From assembly GCF_001039355.2 (NCBI RefSeq), contig NW_019775752.1, positions 101,414 through 144,621 of the forward strand: DNA of 43,208 nt, given 5' to 3'. The notes below the pieces were generated by a model. The model saw only the letters and a program-made list of their open reading frames with translations, was not told where the DNA came from and made no database searches. Shown here in pieces: positions 11,701-22,253 of the stretch. The position numbers were made by a program, and so were the translations under genes. Positions within the stretch are counted from its first letter, which is position 1. Each line of letters starts with the position of its first letter. The stretch comes from Lingula anatina. Its lineage: Eukaryota; Brachiopoda; Lingulata; Lingulida; Lingulidae.

Positions 11701-12974
11701 GATCGCAAACTTGGACAAGTATCTTCCCTGGTTCACAAGCTAAAATAAATGTCAAAGGTGCATTATTGAAATTTGCTCATTAAACTTTTTTCTTTATTAA
11801 TGTTATTTTTGAATGCTCATATCCAAATCTGCACATTCATCGGTCAAATTGCAGCAAATGGCCAATTCTAAATCAAAACCGCCATTACATAAATGTCTTG
11901 GCGACGACTCGTTTATCTTTAAAATCATACGAATATATAAGTCAGCGAAATTGTCATACCAATTGCAGATAATTTATCTACGAAAGACAGCGTATATTAT
12001 ATATAGCAATATACACAGTAACAGTCTTAAGACAGCTGAAATAAGGTGTCTATGCCATTTGTACCATCCAAATTAAAGAAATTATTATTATAACATAGTA
12101 CTAAGTATTAGTAATAGATGTATCTTGGTGACTTCATGCAGATAAACATTTTATTATATAGTTTTTTTTTATCTTGTTCTTCTTTTCAGACGATAAATTA
12201 TCTCAAATCGGCTTATTGGAATTATAATGAAAAATAACAATACAGTTTTCTAATACGCGTGACAATTTGTCTGTGTAGGTCAAGTAAGTATACACTGTCG
12301 CGACAAGTAATGATGGCCAATGGATTATTAGCATGGGTAAGGGTATTCAATGACCAAGGAAGTCTTTATCATTTCTATCATTTTATCTACTTATATAAAC
12401 ATTTTTTCAGCGAACCGGTATTATGCAACAATTTCTGTGATATAAATATATAGTATTTATTCAAATACTATATATTTATATATATAAATACTATATATAT
12501 AAATATATAGTATTTGAATAAATGTCTAATTTTTCCAAAAACAAATTTTGTTAGTTTTGGCTTTTTTATCAGTAGACAAAAAAGCTACATCTTGGGTACC
12601 TCGGCGCACGTGAAAACATTGTTTCGTAACTTACTTTTACCGCCTGGCACGAGGGCGCTTTTCCGGGGTAGCCCCTGGGGCGCCGATGCCACTGCGTTCA
12701 CTTCTGAACTCTGTTGTACTCCACTGTTCACCGAATTATCCGCGTTTATTCTCTTGCAAGCTCCATTGCGGCAGATAGTTCCCATGGCACAACCAAACAA
12801 GCTAGGGTTGGTGTTCCCCTTCCTGCACAAAATGACGGCATTTTGGTTGGAAGGGTGACAGAACGATTCTTCTTGAAGTCCCGAACATTGCACATTCTGT
12901 GCGTTCAAGCATTGCACCTTCATCAACAAAGCTGTGCAAAGCACCAGCAAGACGGGCCGAGTAAGCGATGACAT
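7927..12974 (-). CDS. Gene A: secreted chitin deacetylase (CE4), three exons
   Basis: Exons 12974-12635, 11739-10951 and 8774-7927 join in phase (both introns phase 1, GT-AG) to give 658 residues. Residues 1 to about 23 are a hydrophobic signal peptide. Two Cys-rich modules follow: about 30-76 (ending GTICRNGAC) and about 114-170 (from CEPGK), both likely chitin-binding although not canonical CBM14. Residues about 175-376 are a Ser/Gln/Gly/Pro-rich linker. The CE4 domain is all in exon 3: TFDD (about 396-399), HSISH (454-458), then RVPF, LWELP and MHSAWF, so metal-binding Asp/His/His and the late His are present. It would remove acetyl groups from chitin outside the cell. The linker lacks the CxLPxCxC segment seen in gene C. 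The start is the first Met before the signal peptide. Enzyme family is confident; substrate is inferred from the family. Confidence 0.85.
8775..10950 (-). other. Intron 2 of gene A
   Basis: The donor is GAGG|gtgagt at 10951/10950 and the acceptor is tttgattctttcag before 8774. The interior is AT-rich with pyrimidine tracts near 9847-9862 and 10700-10738. No further exon with matching phase and protein-like content was seen. Confidence 0.7.
11740..12634 (-). other. Intron 1 of gene A, containing a long AT palindrome
   Basis: The donor is AAAA|gtaagt at 12635/12634; reading straight on would give a false 129-residue ORF with a stop. The acceptor is tttattttag before 11739. Phase 1 on both sides creates a Thr codon at the junction. 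Confidence 0.75.
12453..12523. repeat. AT-rich near-perfect inverted repeat
   Basis: The left arm (about 12453-12485, from GTATTTATTCAAATACTATA) is repeated as its reverse complement at about 12493-12523, separated by about 7 bases. The stem is about 31 bp of nearly pure A/T. The arms also contain smaller self-complementary words such as ATAGTATTT. Confidence 0.88.
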
Positions 12975-13082
12975 CTTGGCAGCGACACTCCGATATTGTT
13001 ATTTACACTGGAGCAACCCCTGCCCGCCTGAATGCGACGTTCGAGACAGTAGGACTGTAGCGATTTGACGTTTTCATTGATA

Positions 13083-13095
13083 CATATATATATAT
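13083..13095 (-). promoter_or_regulatory. Possible TATA element for gene A
   Basis: A TATATATATA stretch lies about 110 bp upstream of the proposed start codon, a plausible distance for a TATA box plus a short 5' leader. It could equally be a plain TA repeat. Confidence 0.25.
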
Positions 13096-14125
13096 GACAG
13101 GTGGCACCACCAATCGGGGAACCCCAAGTCGCGTGAACAAAAAGTATAATGTTCCCTTACCACAAGACAAAAGGGTCACAGGTTGTTTCCCAAGGCTTAG
13201 ATAGAAATCTTTTACATACGAAAATGTGATGCTATCATATTCATATTTCGCTGCTGTATAATTCATTCATTCATCGAAGCTACTGAAGTACTAGTGAAGC
13301 GAGGCAACGAAGACCGGATGTAATGGAAATTATAAGGGTTAATTTTTATATTAAAGATATGGGCGGCTTAGGGTGACGATTATGACTCAGATAGAGACTT
13401 GTTCGTTTTGGGAAATGATATATAAGCAAAGCACTCCTTATGTTGCCGCAGTTTGATATCAATATGTACGAGTGATTGCTTCATTTGTTACAATTGTTAT
13501 TTTCATTAAAGCTCATCTGTAACCCTTTGTCACCGTCGGTAATCACTTAAAAGGTGGGAATAAACAGGCATTTGACATGGAGAGTTTAGTTTAACACTAA
13601 CAATAACAAATCGGTAAACATTTTGTTCAAATGATGAATCTTGAATTAAAAAATGAGGTGCTATCATGCACTTCATCTTCATTGCAGTTTCTTACTAAAA
13701 TATCAGTTAATCAAGCGTTTATGTTTCCACAGTATATAGGCAATAAAGATAACTTTCGAATATAATAATCTGGTTACTTATTTTAATGGGCAAAGTTTTG
13801 TTTGACATAGCATAATTGAAAAAGTAAACAAAAAGTAACAATGAGAACACCATTAACAACCAGTAATTTCTTACGTGAAAACCAATGACCCCCATTTCAT
13901 GTACTTAATGTAACGGATGGAAATGAATCAAACAAAGAATTACCTAATAATATGCAGATTGTATTTTCTTTATTTGTACATACAGGTCTTACAATCTTGA
14001 TTCCTGCTTTTACAAGAAAGACTTGGCCTGTTATCTGTGAGCAAGTGTCTAACATCATTTTCATGGCAGGAGTAACCTAATGTCATCCCTACGGAAATAT
14101 GTTTTGATTCACTCAGTTCTTTTTA

Positions 14126-14288
14126 AAAGGTGGATTTGAAAGTGACTCTCATGCGGAATCTTACGTTTTAACACCGGTGACAACTCAACATCAGTTCACC
14201 TGAGGAAGGACTTGTGATAAGGTCGAAACGTTGTGATTCCGTTTCGAAACGTAAGATCCAGCATGAGGGTCAACTCAATTCCATCTTT
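14126..14288. mobile_element. Foldback/MITE-like element, family 1 copy a
   Basis: The ends are imperfect inverted repeats of about 45 bp: left AAGGTGGATTTGAAAGTGAC... against right-end reverse complement AAAGATGGAATTGAGTTGAC..., both running into a shared ATCTTACGTTT. The core TCAGTTCACCTGAGGAAGG, then TGATAAGGTCGAAAC, recurs in the copy at 31840-32094. There is no coding capacity. Confidence 0.75.
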
Positions 14289-14548
14289 ATCTTTCTTTAT
14301 TTTATGTGATGTTTCTTCAGTATGTCTTACTGACAGTGAAAAAGATTCACACACTTCCTTGAAATGTAAAGTTTAACTTCCTATAATACAGAGTTTGTAT
14401 TACATAAACATAAGAATGAGTGAGATACCCTGAGATGCATTGTGACTGATTACTAGGAGAAATTGAGGTATGCTTTTCCTTCTGGATGCACTCAAGAGGA
14501 AACGAAAGTGAAAGTGCAAGAGTTGGAATTTACAGCAGATCTGTTTTC

Positions 14549-16200
14549 TTAGCACTGAAAGGGCAGAAATGACCCCATGCTGTGCACCGGGGTAGGGTCT
14601 GCTATCCAGTCAAGGATTTTGAACGCAGGGACAATCCAAACGTTTTTTTTCTCTGAAATCTCTTCCAGAAACGCATGTATCGCCTTTAAATTGTGATCCC
14701 ATGCAAACCAAGCAGCATGCATATTTAATCCAAACGGTGGCCGTGTCGGAGCGTTGTAATGGCGATAAAAATTTGCTCGTATATAATGGAGTGCTTCAGC
14801 AAAAGTTTCAGTGTGGCAACTGTCAATCATTGGTAAACCTATAAGCGGGGACCGTGGACAGAAGTATAATTTATTGAGAGGTATTTCCCAGAGACCAGGG
14901 TAGCTTTGCACTGGACATGGATATTGGTACCCAGAACACTGGACATATGCAGGAGGGGAGTCAAGGCTAAATGGCCACAGCGGCGCTTGACTCTGTTCTA
15001 CGAAAGTGGTCATCGTTGCATCATAAGTAAACTGTCTGTTTTGCAGCATCGAAAACTGCACATCACCCCCGACGGCTAAAAACGGCGATCTCATTCCGCG
15101 AATCGCCGATCCTGGTATACCAGCAAGACGAGAGGACAGTTGTCGAAAGCCATCGATTTCGTTTTCCCACAGTTTATAAGGGGCACCTGCCCACCACGCT
15201 GGAGGGACGCGGTGACTGATACTGTGACTGGCTATCTCATGACCGTCACCATACAGCTTCTTCATCAGACTATAGCTGTTGCTCACGTTACAGACGTTGA
15301 ATGTGGCTCGAATGGGACAATTGTTGGGATTTCGGTATTTCCCTCCAAACAGGTCCTGATAAAATCCGTAAACCACCGGAGTTATGGCGTCGTCAAAGGA
15401 AAAGTAGACAAGATGGGGAGTTTCATCTCTTCGCAACCCTCCTGGTATGCTGTCATTTATGTATAATGTGTAGTTTTCTGGATTAATAAAGGATACGAGT
15501 AATTAACCAATGAAAATTGAGTAATTGTTTGTGCACTGTTTAAGATTTTTCTTGTTATGAAAAAAATAAATAAATAATGTATAAAGCGAAAGAGAAAAAT
15601 AAGAGAATTAAAAAAGTAAAAAGCAAAGTTTAAACAAAGGTGAAATTAAAAACAAAACAAGCTAAGATAAAAAGTCTAGGAGTAAAAATAAACAAGCAAA
15701 AATTTATAAATGAAATAAAGAAGATAAATGAAAAAGAAAAAAAAAGAAAAAAAGCCAAAGAGGGAAACACCACCATGACCAAGACAGTGTACTAACTAAG
15801 ACATGTTTCTGGTATAAGGCAGGCAAACAAATTATATGTCACTTGTATTATAAATCAAGTCTAGTTTGTTGGACACAAGTACTAGGTAAGACAGCCAATC
15901 ATGGAGACTGTACAATACCTGGTGCCAATGGCTGCCTAATAAGTGGACGATCCCAGTCTGGTATTTTGTCAAAGTTGGGCGCATCACTTGGCTTGTATCC
16001 ACCATACATGGATTCTAAAATACATGCATGCAAATAACATTCACATTAATCAATGCTAATTTATGCACATTCCTAACGATCCCAGCATTATTTGGATACT
16101 TTACTTATATTGCATTCTTTATAATTATATCAATATCATTTACTAAATGCCTATGAGTCGAACGAACACTAATGATGCAAAAAAAAAAAATAATAATAAA

Positions 16201-16231
<31 letters not shown>

Positions 16232-18522
16232 GGGGGGGGGGTTAAGATGTTTCATATCAAAAGATAATGTGAAAAGTGTACCATAAACGTATAGACTGTA
16301 TGTATTTCAAACCAAACAACTGAAAATTGAATATATACTATCCGCGTTCGTACAGAAAGCCATACTGGTAGCGGTCTAAGTGACTGGACAGCCATTTAGA
16401 ACTTTAAAAAATATCGAATCCAAGTGCAGAAGAGGAAATTTCTATCTGGCAAGAAAATCCTGGACAGGAAACATGTTCCTTAAAGGTATGAAGCACAGAG
16501 GCGGATCCAGGATTATTTGAAGGGGAGAGGTTCGAGGATGCGAAGCCGACCCTCCCCCCCCCCCCTTGGTGTGGGGTTCGGGAGCGGCTTAAGGGCCCCG
16601 AAAAAATGGTATTTTAGAGGACCAACGGTGTCATTTGGTACGGTTTAGAAATATGATTCAGCTAGTAAAAAATATAATTTCAAGCGGGGACCATTGGTGT
16701 GATTTTTTTTTCAGAAATCGAAGGGAGGGGGGTCAGGATCCCCCTGACCCCCCCCCCCCCCCTCTTAATCCGCCACTGGAAGTATTTTGTCAGGTTCGTT
16801 TTATCGGACAGACTTGTTTATGCATTTAAATAATATTTGATTATGGATGATTCAGCAGTTAGTTTTATAAGCACACAGAATACTCAACTGCTGCCCAATA
16901 CCTTTGCATTAGGCACCAAAATGTCAATTTAGAAAGTGGTATTTTTATTCCAGCATTCCTTATTATAAACGAATTATGTAACTAAACGGTCAGATCAAAA
17001 GAAACTGAAAATTCACCTCGGGTCATGACACCAGTTTGTAATGGAATCTTGCATGAAGTCTCCAAGAAACAAAAGAAAATAGCATTGATATAATGATAAT
17101 AATGAACAAATGGATCATGATTACGCCTATAAAAATGCTAACGACTGGCGGTTTTTGCGTACAAGATAACCATTAATCCTTTCAATGATACTATACTATA
17201 AGTGAGTGAGGGGGGAAAAATGACCAAAACAACAGCCCGTAAATATCAAGGTAGCCGATGAATTTCTCCCCGTGATATCAAGCCAAGTGCCCCAAAACTA
17301 TGACACAGGCAGTAAAAAGCTAGAGTAAAGGCACTCGGGGTTATACAATGGCACCCTTATGTATTTTTTTCATTAAGTCAAAGAGGTCATGCAGTTGCAT
17401 ATTAAGGTATGATTCATGAGGTTTGAGAAGTAAAGATACTGATGGGGTATTCTGAACGACGAACGAACAATGTGGTAGCAATGAGACATTACATAAGTAA
17501 CTGTAATGTGGCATGATTACTCTATGTCTAAAATCATGATGCTTTTCGTTTCCAACGGGACAATTCGACGCCGGAATACAATCACCACAAAGGACCTATT
17601 ATTCAGAAGAGAACAAAAATTTTAAAGACAAAGAATGATTTTATCTTCAATTGCAGAACATTATGTGAGACAATTGGCCAATGATGTGTGGCAAAAGCTA
17701 CATGTACTTCACTTCAGATCATTTAGGGTGAAGCTATTTTACATAAAATAATAAAAAATGAGCCTACTAAAACAGCCATGTTCTTTGGTTCAGAAAATAA
17801 TTATCTGTTAGGGAAGACAATCTATTAATGCCTCTAAAATATATAATTTTAGTCATTGAAACGCCAATAGGACCTTAATCTTACATCCGCGCGTTTTGCA
17901 CCCGTGAGTTACACATGGGGTCAGCCTATTTGGGGGAGGAATTAATGTCGCATTAAGTTTGGAGGAACACAATTCTCAAAGTCATCATACCACTATATAT
18001 GTAATTACGCTACCACCCAAAAACTCAAAATATCACTGAGGGCAATTGAACGTGGTACTTAAAGCTTGCGGTCCCAAATTTACTGCGCTGTGTTGCCTTA
18101 AATTCATGTTTTCAGTCAAAAGTTACGCCCAATATAGATGTTTTATGTTAACAATTTCGTTTTAAGAATAGACCACATGAACTCTTTGGGTCACTTTGTA
18201 TGCATTGGCAAGTTGTTTAACTGCTAATGAACTCTAACGGAGTCATTATGGGTAAGAGCCAAATGAATACATCATTTTACAGATAAATTGAGGCATCTCA
18301 AACAGACAACAATACCATGCTCATATACTTACTCTCTGAGTCACCAGAAGTGTTATCCCTCGATTTTTCATCGGAGTTGTAGGATGTTAAGGCAACTGCT
18401 GTCACGATAATGATAAATATAAACACCAATATGGCTACGATGGCGTAACTGATTTTTGCCGTTGAAGCCGTCTCCAGTTGCTCTTTTGCCCAAACGCACC
18501 GCGGAAAATCCTGGCAACCCAT
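14549..18522 (-). CDS. Gene B: membrane-anchored chitin deacetylase (CE4), three exons
   Basis: Exons 18522-18333, 16014-15919 and 15477-14549 join in phase (both introns phase 1, GT-AG) to give 404 residues ending in TAA. Residues about 24-46 form one long hydrophobic segment (AIVAILVFIFIIIVTAVAL). It is preceded by a short tail with Arg/Lys and followed by an acidic stretch, so a type II orientation with the enzyme outside is likely. No chitin-binding domain is visible; residues 47 to about 105 are a short Asp/Pro-containing stem. The CE4 domain has SFDD (122-125), HSISH (180-184), MRSPF, LWEIP and NMHAAWF, so catalytic and metal residues are kept, with Ser for Thr in motif 1. It probably deacetylates nascent or nearby chitin at the cell surface or in the secretory pathway. 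The anchor exon joins perfectly in phase, but no transcript proves it belongs here. Confidence 0.78.
15540..15780. repeat. A-rich low-complexity tract
   Basis: About 240 bases dominated by A with short G and T interruptions (aaataa, gaaaaag), inside intron 2 of gene B just upstream of the catalytic exon. No unit length is constant. Confidence 0.7.
16179..16240. repeat. Simple repeat (A)n, (AAAT)n, (AAT)n, (G)n
   Basis: Runs of A, AAT and AAAT units are followed by a G9 run. Confidence 0.9.
16496..16778. mobile_element. Non-autonomous DNA transposon, hAT-like ends
   Basis: The left end CAGAGGCGGATCCAGGA and the reverse complement of the right end, CAGTGGCGGATTAAGA, match after CAG-A/T-GGCGGAT. 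This CAGnGGCGG terminus is typical of hAT-type non-autonomous elements in animals. The interior is C- and G-run rich with no coding capacity. I did not find a clean 8-bp target-site duplication, so the superfamily is tentative. Confidence 0.65.
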
Positions 18523-20884
18523 CAGAGAGTATGTCGACTGTTTAAGTTCAATGTCGATTCAAATGCGATAACGAAGCGTCTTGCCCAAAAGTGCAGCAGG
18601 TGACAAAATATATATCTTTTTGCGTTGTCTTTTTTCAACACAACAATCAAAGCGTTCTGTGGTGAAGGCCATTAGATCTCTCTGAGCGATATACCTCAGG
18701 GCATTTTCGTAAAACTTAGTAGAAAGAAAGTAACAGATTTCTCAATAGGACCACCATTTGTATGCAATATGAAATCTGGGCCGAATCGTGTCATGCATAC
18801 AGATGATTGAAAACTGGTAACAAATGACCCATAACATGTAAAGGCATTTTTCAATACAGTTCGTTTTTCAAAATGGGTGAAAGATGAAATGTAATTAACA
18901 TCGATACCAAAACATATGTTTTCGATAAGTATATGGTATAAAATCTAGGCATCAGGGGTGTTTTAACGAGGTGTGAGATGTCGTGTAGACATATCTACGA
19001 GCACTACGTGATGACACAGCCAAGGGGTCAGGGGGGTTAAAGCGACATCTTTAATCTTCCGGTAAAGAACCCGACCCGACAGGACAAGTTTATCGACTGT
19101 ACTGGCAGAGTGGATATAAGTGCATCTTCATAATGCAGCAATGTTTACCTTTATTTTTCATATTAACATAATCCAAGAGAACGCCATCCCTCCATTAAGC
19201 ATTTCTCTAATTAGCAATGATTTATTTTACTTCTATATTTCAGCGCACATATGTTTGATCAACCTGAGATTCGAGATATAATTACTGAGTAGAGAGGAAC
19301 ATAAAAAAATCATTTGCAACAAAAAAACATGTCACTGAGTGATAAATAAAATTTTGTAATTCAGTATTTTCTTTTAGGCTCTAATTCGGCTCGTTTACCG
19401 ACCAAAAAAAAGTGCGTAAATTTTTTCGTAGCAAATTCACTTAACATGAAATTCACATAGTTGTACGAGGCATGAAAAGCTGGGATGATGTTTCCCTCCT
19501 CTAGTCCATCATTTCTATGTCAAAATATTTACGATACAGTAGAAAGATATGTATATATGACACGAAATTATGCGTTTTTGTATCATAACTAGTATCATCA
19601 GTTAAAGAGATACAGTATGATAGCCTGCTTTGTAGAGTATTCACTCTAACCAATACTTCCTATTACGTATACACGAGAACACCATGTCGATTTTACTGTG
19701 GTGCGAGGGCGAAAGTTTAATTTAATGATCTATACAAACAGAATATTGTTTCAAGGAAAATCTAGGAGCAAATTATGCGAATACAGTCGATGAAGTCATT
19801 ATAACAACTATGTACGTAGCGGTCACTAAGTTAACGCAGAGACTATAAGGAACTATTAATTATGGAAAGTTACTATCATCATTTTGTTAATGATGATTTA
19901 TGATTCAAATGACAGTGGGAATGTAAGACATAAAGAAAGACATATCTATTACAAGAAATGACTGCTTCCCGTGACAGCACTGATCAAACTCCTCTCTGTC
20001 ATTTAATTTGTAGATGGTCTCTATACAGCTAAATAATGGTTGGGCAAGTGATGTGGTTAGAGTCGCACTCTCTTCAGAGATAGAATCACATTAACCCGAG
20101 GATTAAAATCTGTGAAAGAAAGACTGGAGGACGCACGATGCGCTTCACTAAAGAGTCACGCTAATTATCAAGCAGATACGACCCCCTACAGGGAGAGAGA
20201 AAAAAGAGAGAGAGAGAGATGATGTTGACATAATTCATTCTAATATTAACTGTTTATTGATGTAGGCTTCCTGATTCAAAATTGACTTTGACCCCAATCC
20301 ATAGTCACCATCGGTCTACGTGGATCGACCCAACTTTGTGGGGACTCTTGCTAAGTGCAATCAGCTTAACTAACACGCCTCCTCTTATTTCCAATAAACT
20401 CGTATAGTCATATGGGAATTTGGTCTTTGAGGTGTTCTAGGTTTTTTCCTGCCACTGCTGAAGATGTTCAGACAGCTTTGTCCATTGTTGCACTGCTGAT
20501 TCACTAGACCGTCGCAAAGATAAGAACAGACGGCGATTCGAAGACCTGAAGATGAGACTACATGCGAATCGAAGATATTCTTTTGAATTGTATATGTCTG
20601 TTTCATTGTGTTTCCCTATTAAATATATTATTAAAATCCTCATTTTCGCACAAATTGCGCCCTCTCTTGGTAAATTTTGCTGCGACGCATATTAAATCGA
20701 GTGCTTTTTTGTACAATCTTTCTTTTTTCTTTATGCCCAAACCTAATGCCAAACTCCAAATTGATTTCATGCAGTTTCTCAGCAAATTTGGGATTCTTTA
20801 TATTATCAAAAGTGAATTGTTATCAAGTATTACATTGAACCTTTTTAGGAGAAAACGCATGGTTTTACACATTTGAACGCGCTT

Positions 20885-20889
20885 ACACA

Positions 20890-20952
<63 letters not shown>
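20885..20952. repeat. Compound (CA)n(GA)n microsatellite
   Basis: About eleven CA units run directly into about twenty-two GA units. Confidence 0.95.
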
Positions 20953-20954
<2 letters not shown>

Positions 20955-21148
20955 TGATTCATGATTAATCTTTTTTCTGTTTATTCAAAAAGATAACACG
21001 AATACTAGCTGTTCCTAGCTGTTCCTAAAATGGTCACACTATCATTGATGAATAAAAATTCACTATTGATTACGTGGATTTCCATATAGTTTTTGGTATA
21101 TTAAGGACAAATGTGAAAATTGGTGTATCGTATCGATCTTGTCCATGG

Positions 21149-21155
21149 ACACACA

Positions 21156-21188
<33 letters not shown>
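21149..21188. repeat. (CA)n microsatellite with one interruption
   Basis: The CA repeat is broken once by CATA. The frame reading through it on the minus strand is an artefact. Confidence 0.93.
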
Positions 21189-21189
<1 letters not shown>

Positions 21190-22086
21190 GCATTTTACAA
21201 GAAGTTCGTTGTTCAAAGAATCCTTTTTTATAATTGCAAGGTGAATTGTTTTTTTTTTTTCACTTAGGTAAGGATCCTGCACGCCCAGATCATCCTAGAG
21301 TGAAGGGCAAAACACACTTTTAAAAACGGTATACAAAGGAAACAGTGAGGATGAGGAATGTATAATTACGAGCATACGATTAAGAGCAGGATCACAGTCA
21401 TACTGATGAATATATTTCCGTAAAATTGCCAATACATTTGACGCATGCAAATCGCTCCTATGCCTATTTATTCTACAAAATTATACTGTTAAAAAGTAGT
21501 CTCAGGAGTCTCTATCATGAAATTGTATTTACACTAATGCTGACGTTTCGAATAAATGGGGAATGAAACGAAAAACACTGAGATCCAAACGAGTTCGTTT
21601 AAAATATACAGCCAAAGGAAGGATATCCAGGAAGTTCTGATAACAACTCGATATCTAAGAAATGATCTAATTGACACTAATGGAATTTGGTACACAACCG
21701 ACGATGAATTAAAAAGAAATTAAATCAAAACGTTCGGTGCCGCCCTAGGAAATAATGATTATAACAATAAGTCGTTTGTAAAGATTGTCAAATACAATGA
21801 TGTGATTATCAATACAAACGACAATAGAAACGTAAGACATTAATCTATATCTTTGTGAAATTGTTTCCTGCCGTGACAGAAATGCTGATCAACTTCACAG
21901 CGAGCAGTTTGCAATTATACATACATTTAAAAGGATACTGCAGGTAACTTTTGCGAATATATAACTGATACAAGAACACGATCTAAGGTCAAATCCATTT
22001 CAGAGGAGCGCATTCCTCGAAGACAACCAATTATTTACCGACAAATGTGGAAGGCAATTTACAGGTGTAAGGGCGCATTTCTATAG

Positions 22087-22253
22087 ATTTTAGATCGATC
22101 TATCCCCGTGGGGAGTCTCACTAGATTACAGTCAGATAATCCGGCTTAAATTTCCGTCCCGCCTACTACAAGCTGTCAGGGGTAATTAACTTTCGTACCC
22201 GCTCGGCTGACAGCTATTTAGCGTGAACCCCCAGGGAGTTAGGTCGATCTAGT
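22087..22253. mobile_element. Candidate inverted-repeat element with GATCGATC ends
   Basis: The left end TTTTAGATCGATCTATCCCC and the reverse complement of the right end, AACTAGATCGACCTAACTCC, are similar, and both continue into ...GGGG...CAC and then ...CAGTCAG or ...CTGTCAG. The imperfect repeat is about 45 bp. A further GGATCGATCT sits just outside the right end. Confidence 0.5.

Larger units (their letters stand above)
12975..14548. other. Spacer between genes A and B
   Basis: Both flanking genes run on the minus strand. The spacer should hold the gene A promoter near 13000-13300 and the gene B 3' UTR just below 14549. It also contains the inverted-repeat element at 14126-14288. I see no exon. 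Confidence 0.6.
16015..18332 (-). other. Intron 1 of gene B
   Basis: The donor is AGAGA|gtaagt and the acceptor is gtattttag. The split codon A|AA (Lys) joins the exons. It contains an A/AAT simple repeat at about 16179-16230, the TIR element at 16496-16778 and no other exon that I can support. Confidence 0.65.

Noticed and set aside
12585-12634. Extension of gene A exon 1 to the in-frame stop (129-codon ORF)
   Set aside because: A gtaagt donor in phase 1 lies earlier and matches the next exon's phase and Cys-rich content.
14180-14252. Hammerhead ribozyme in the foldback elements (CTGANGA ... GAAAC order in both copies)
   Set aside because: The core words are in the right order, but in neither copy do the bases before CTGANGA pair with those after the expected cleavage site. 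In the alternative circular arrangement the base before stem I is G, not A, C or U. The resemblance is probably partial.
20030-20115. Possible tRNA-like sequence (gtggttagag ... gaggattaaaatc)
   Set aside because: It has box-A/box-B-like words, but I could not form acceptor and anticodon stems.
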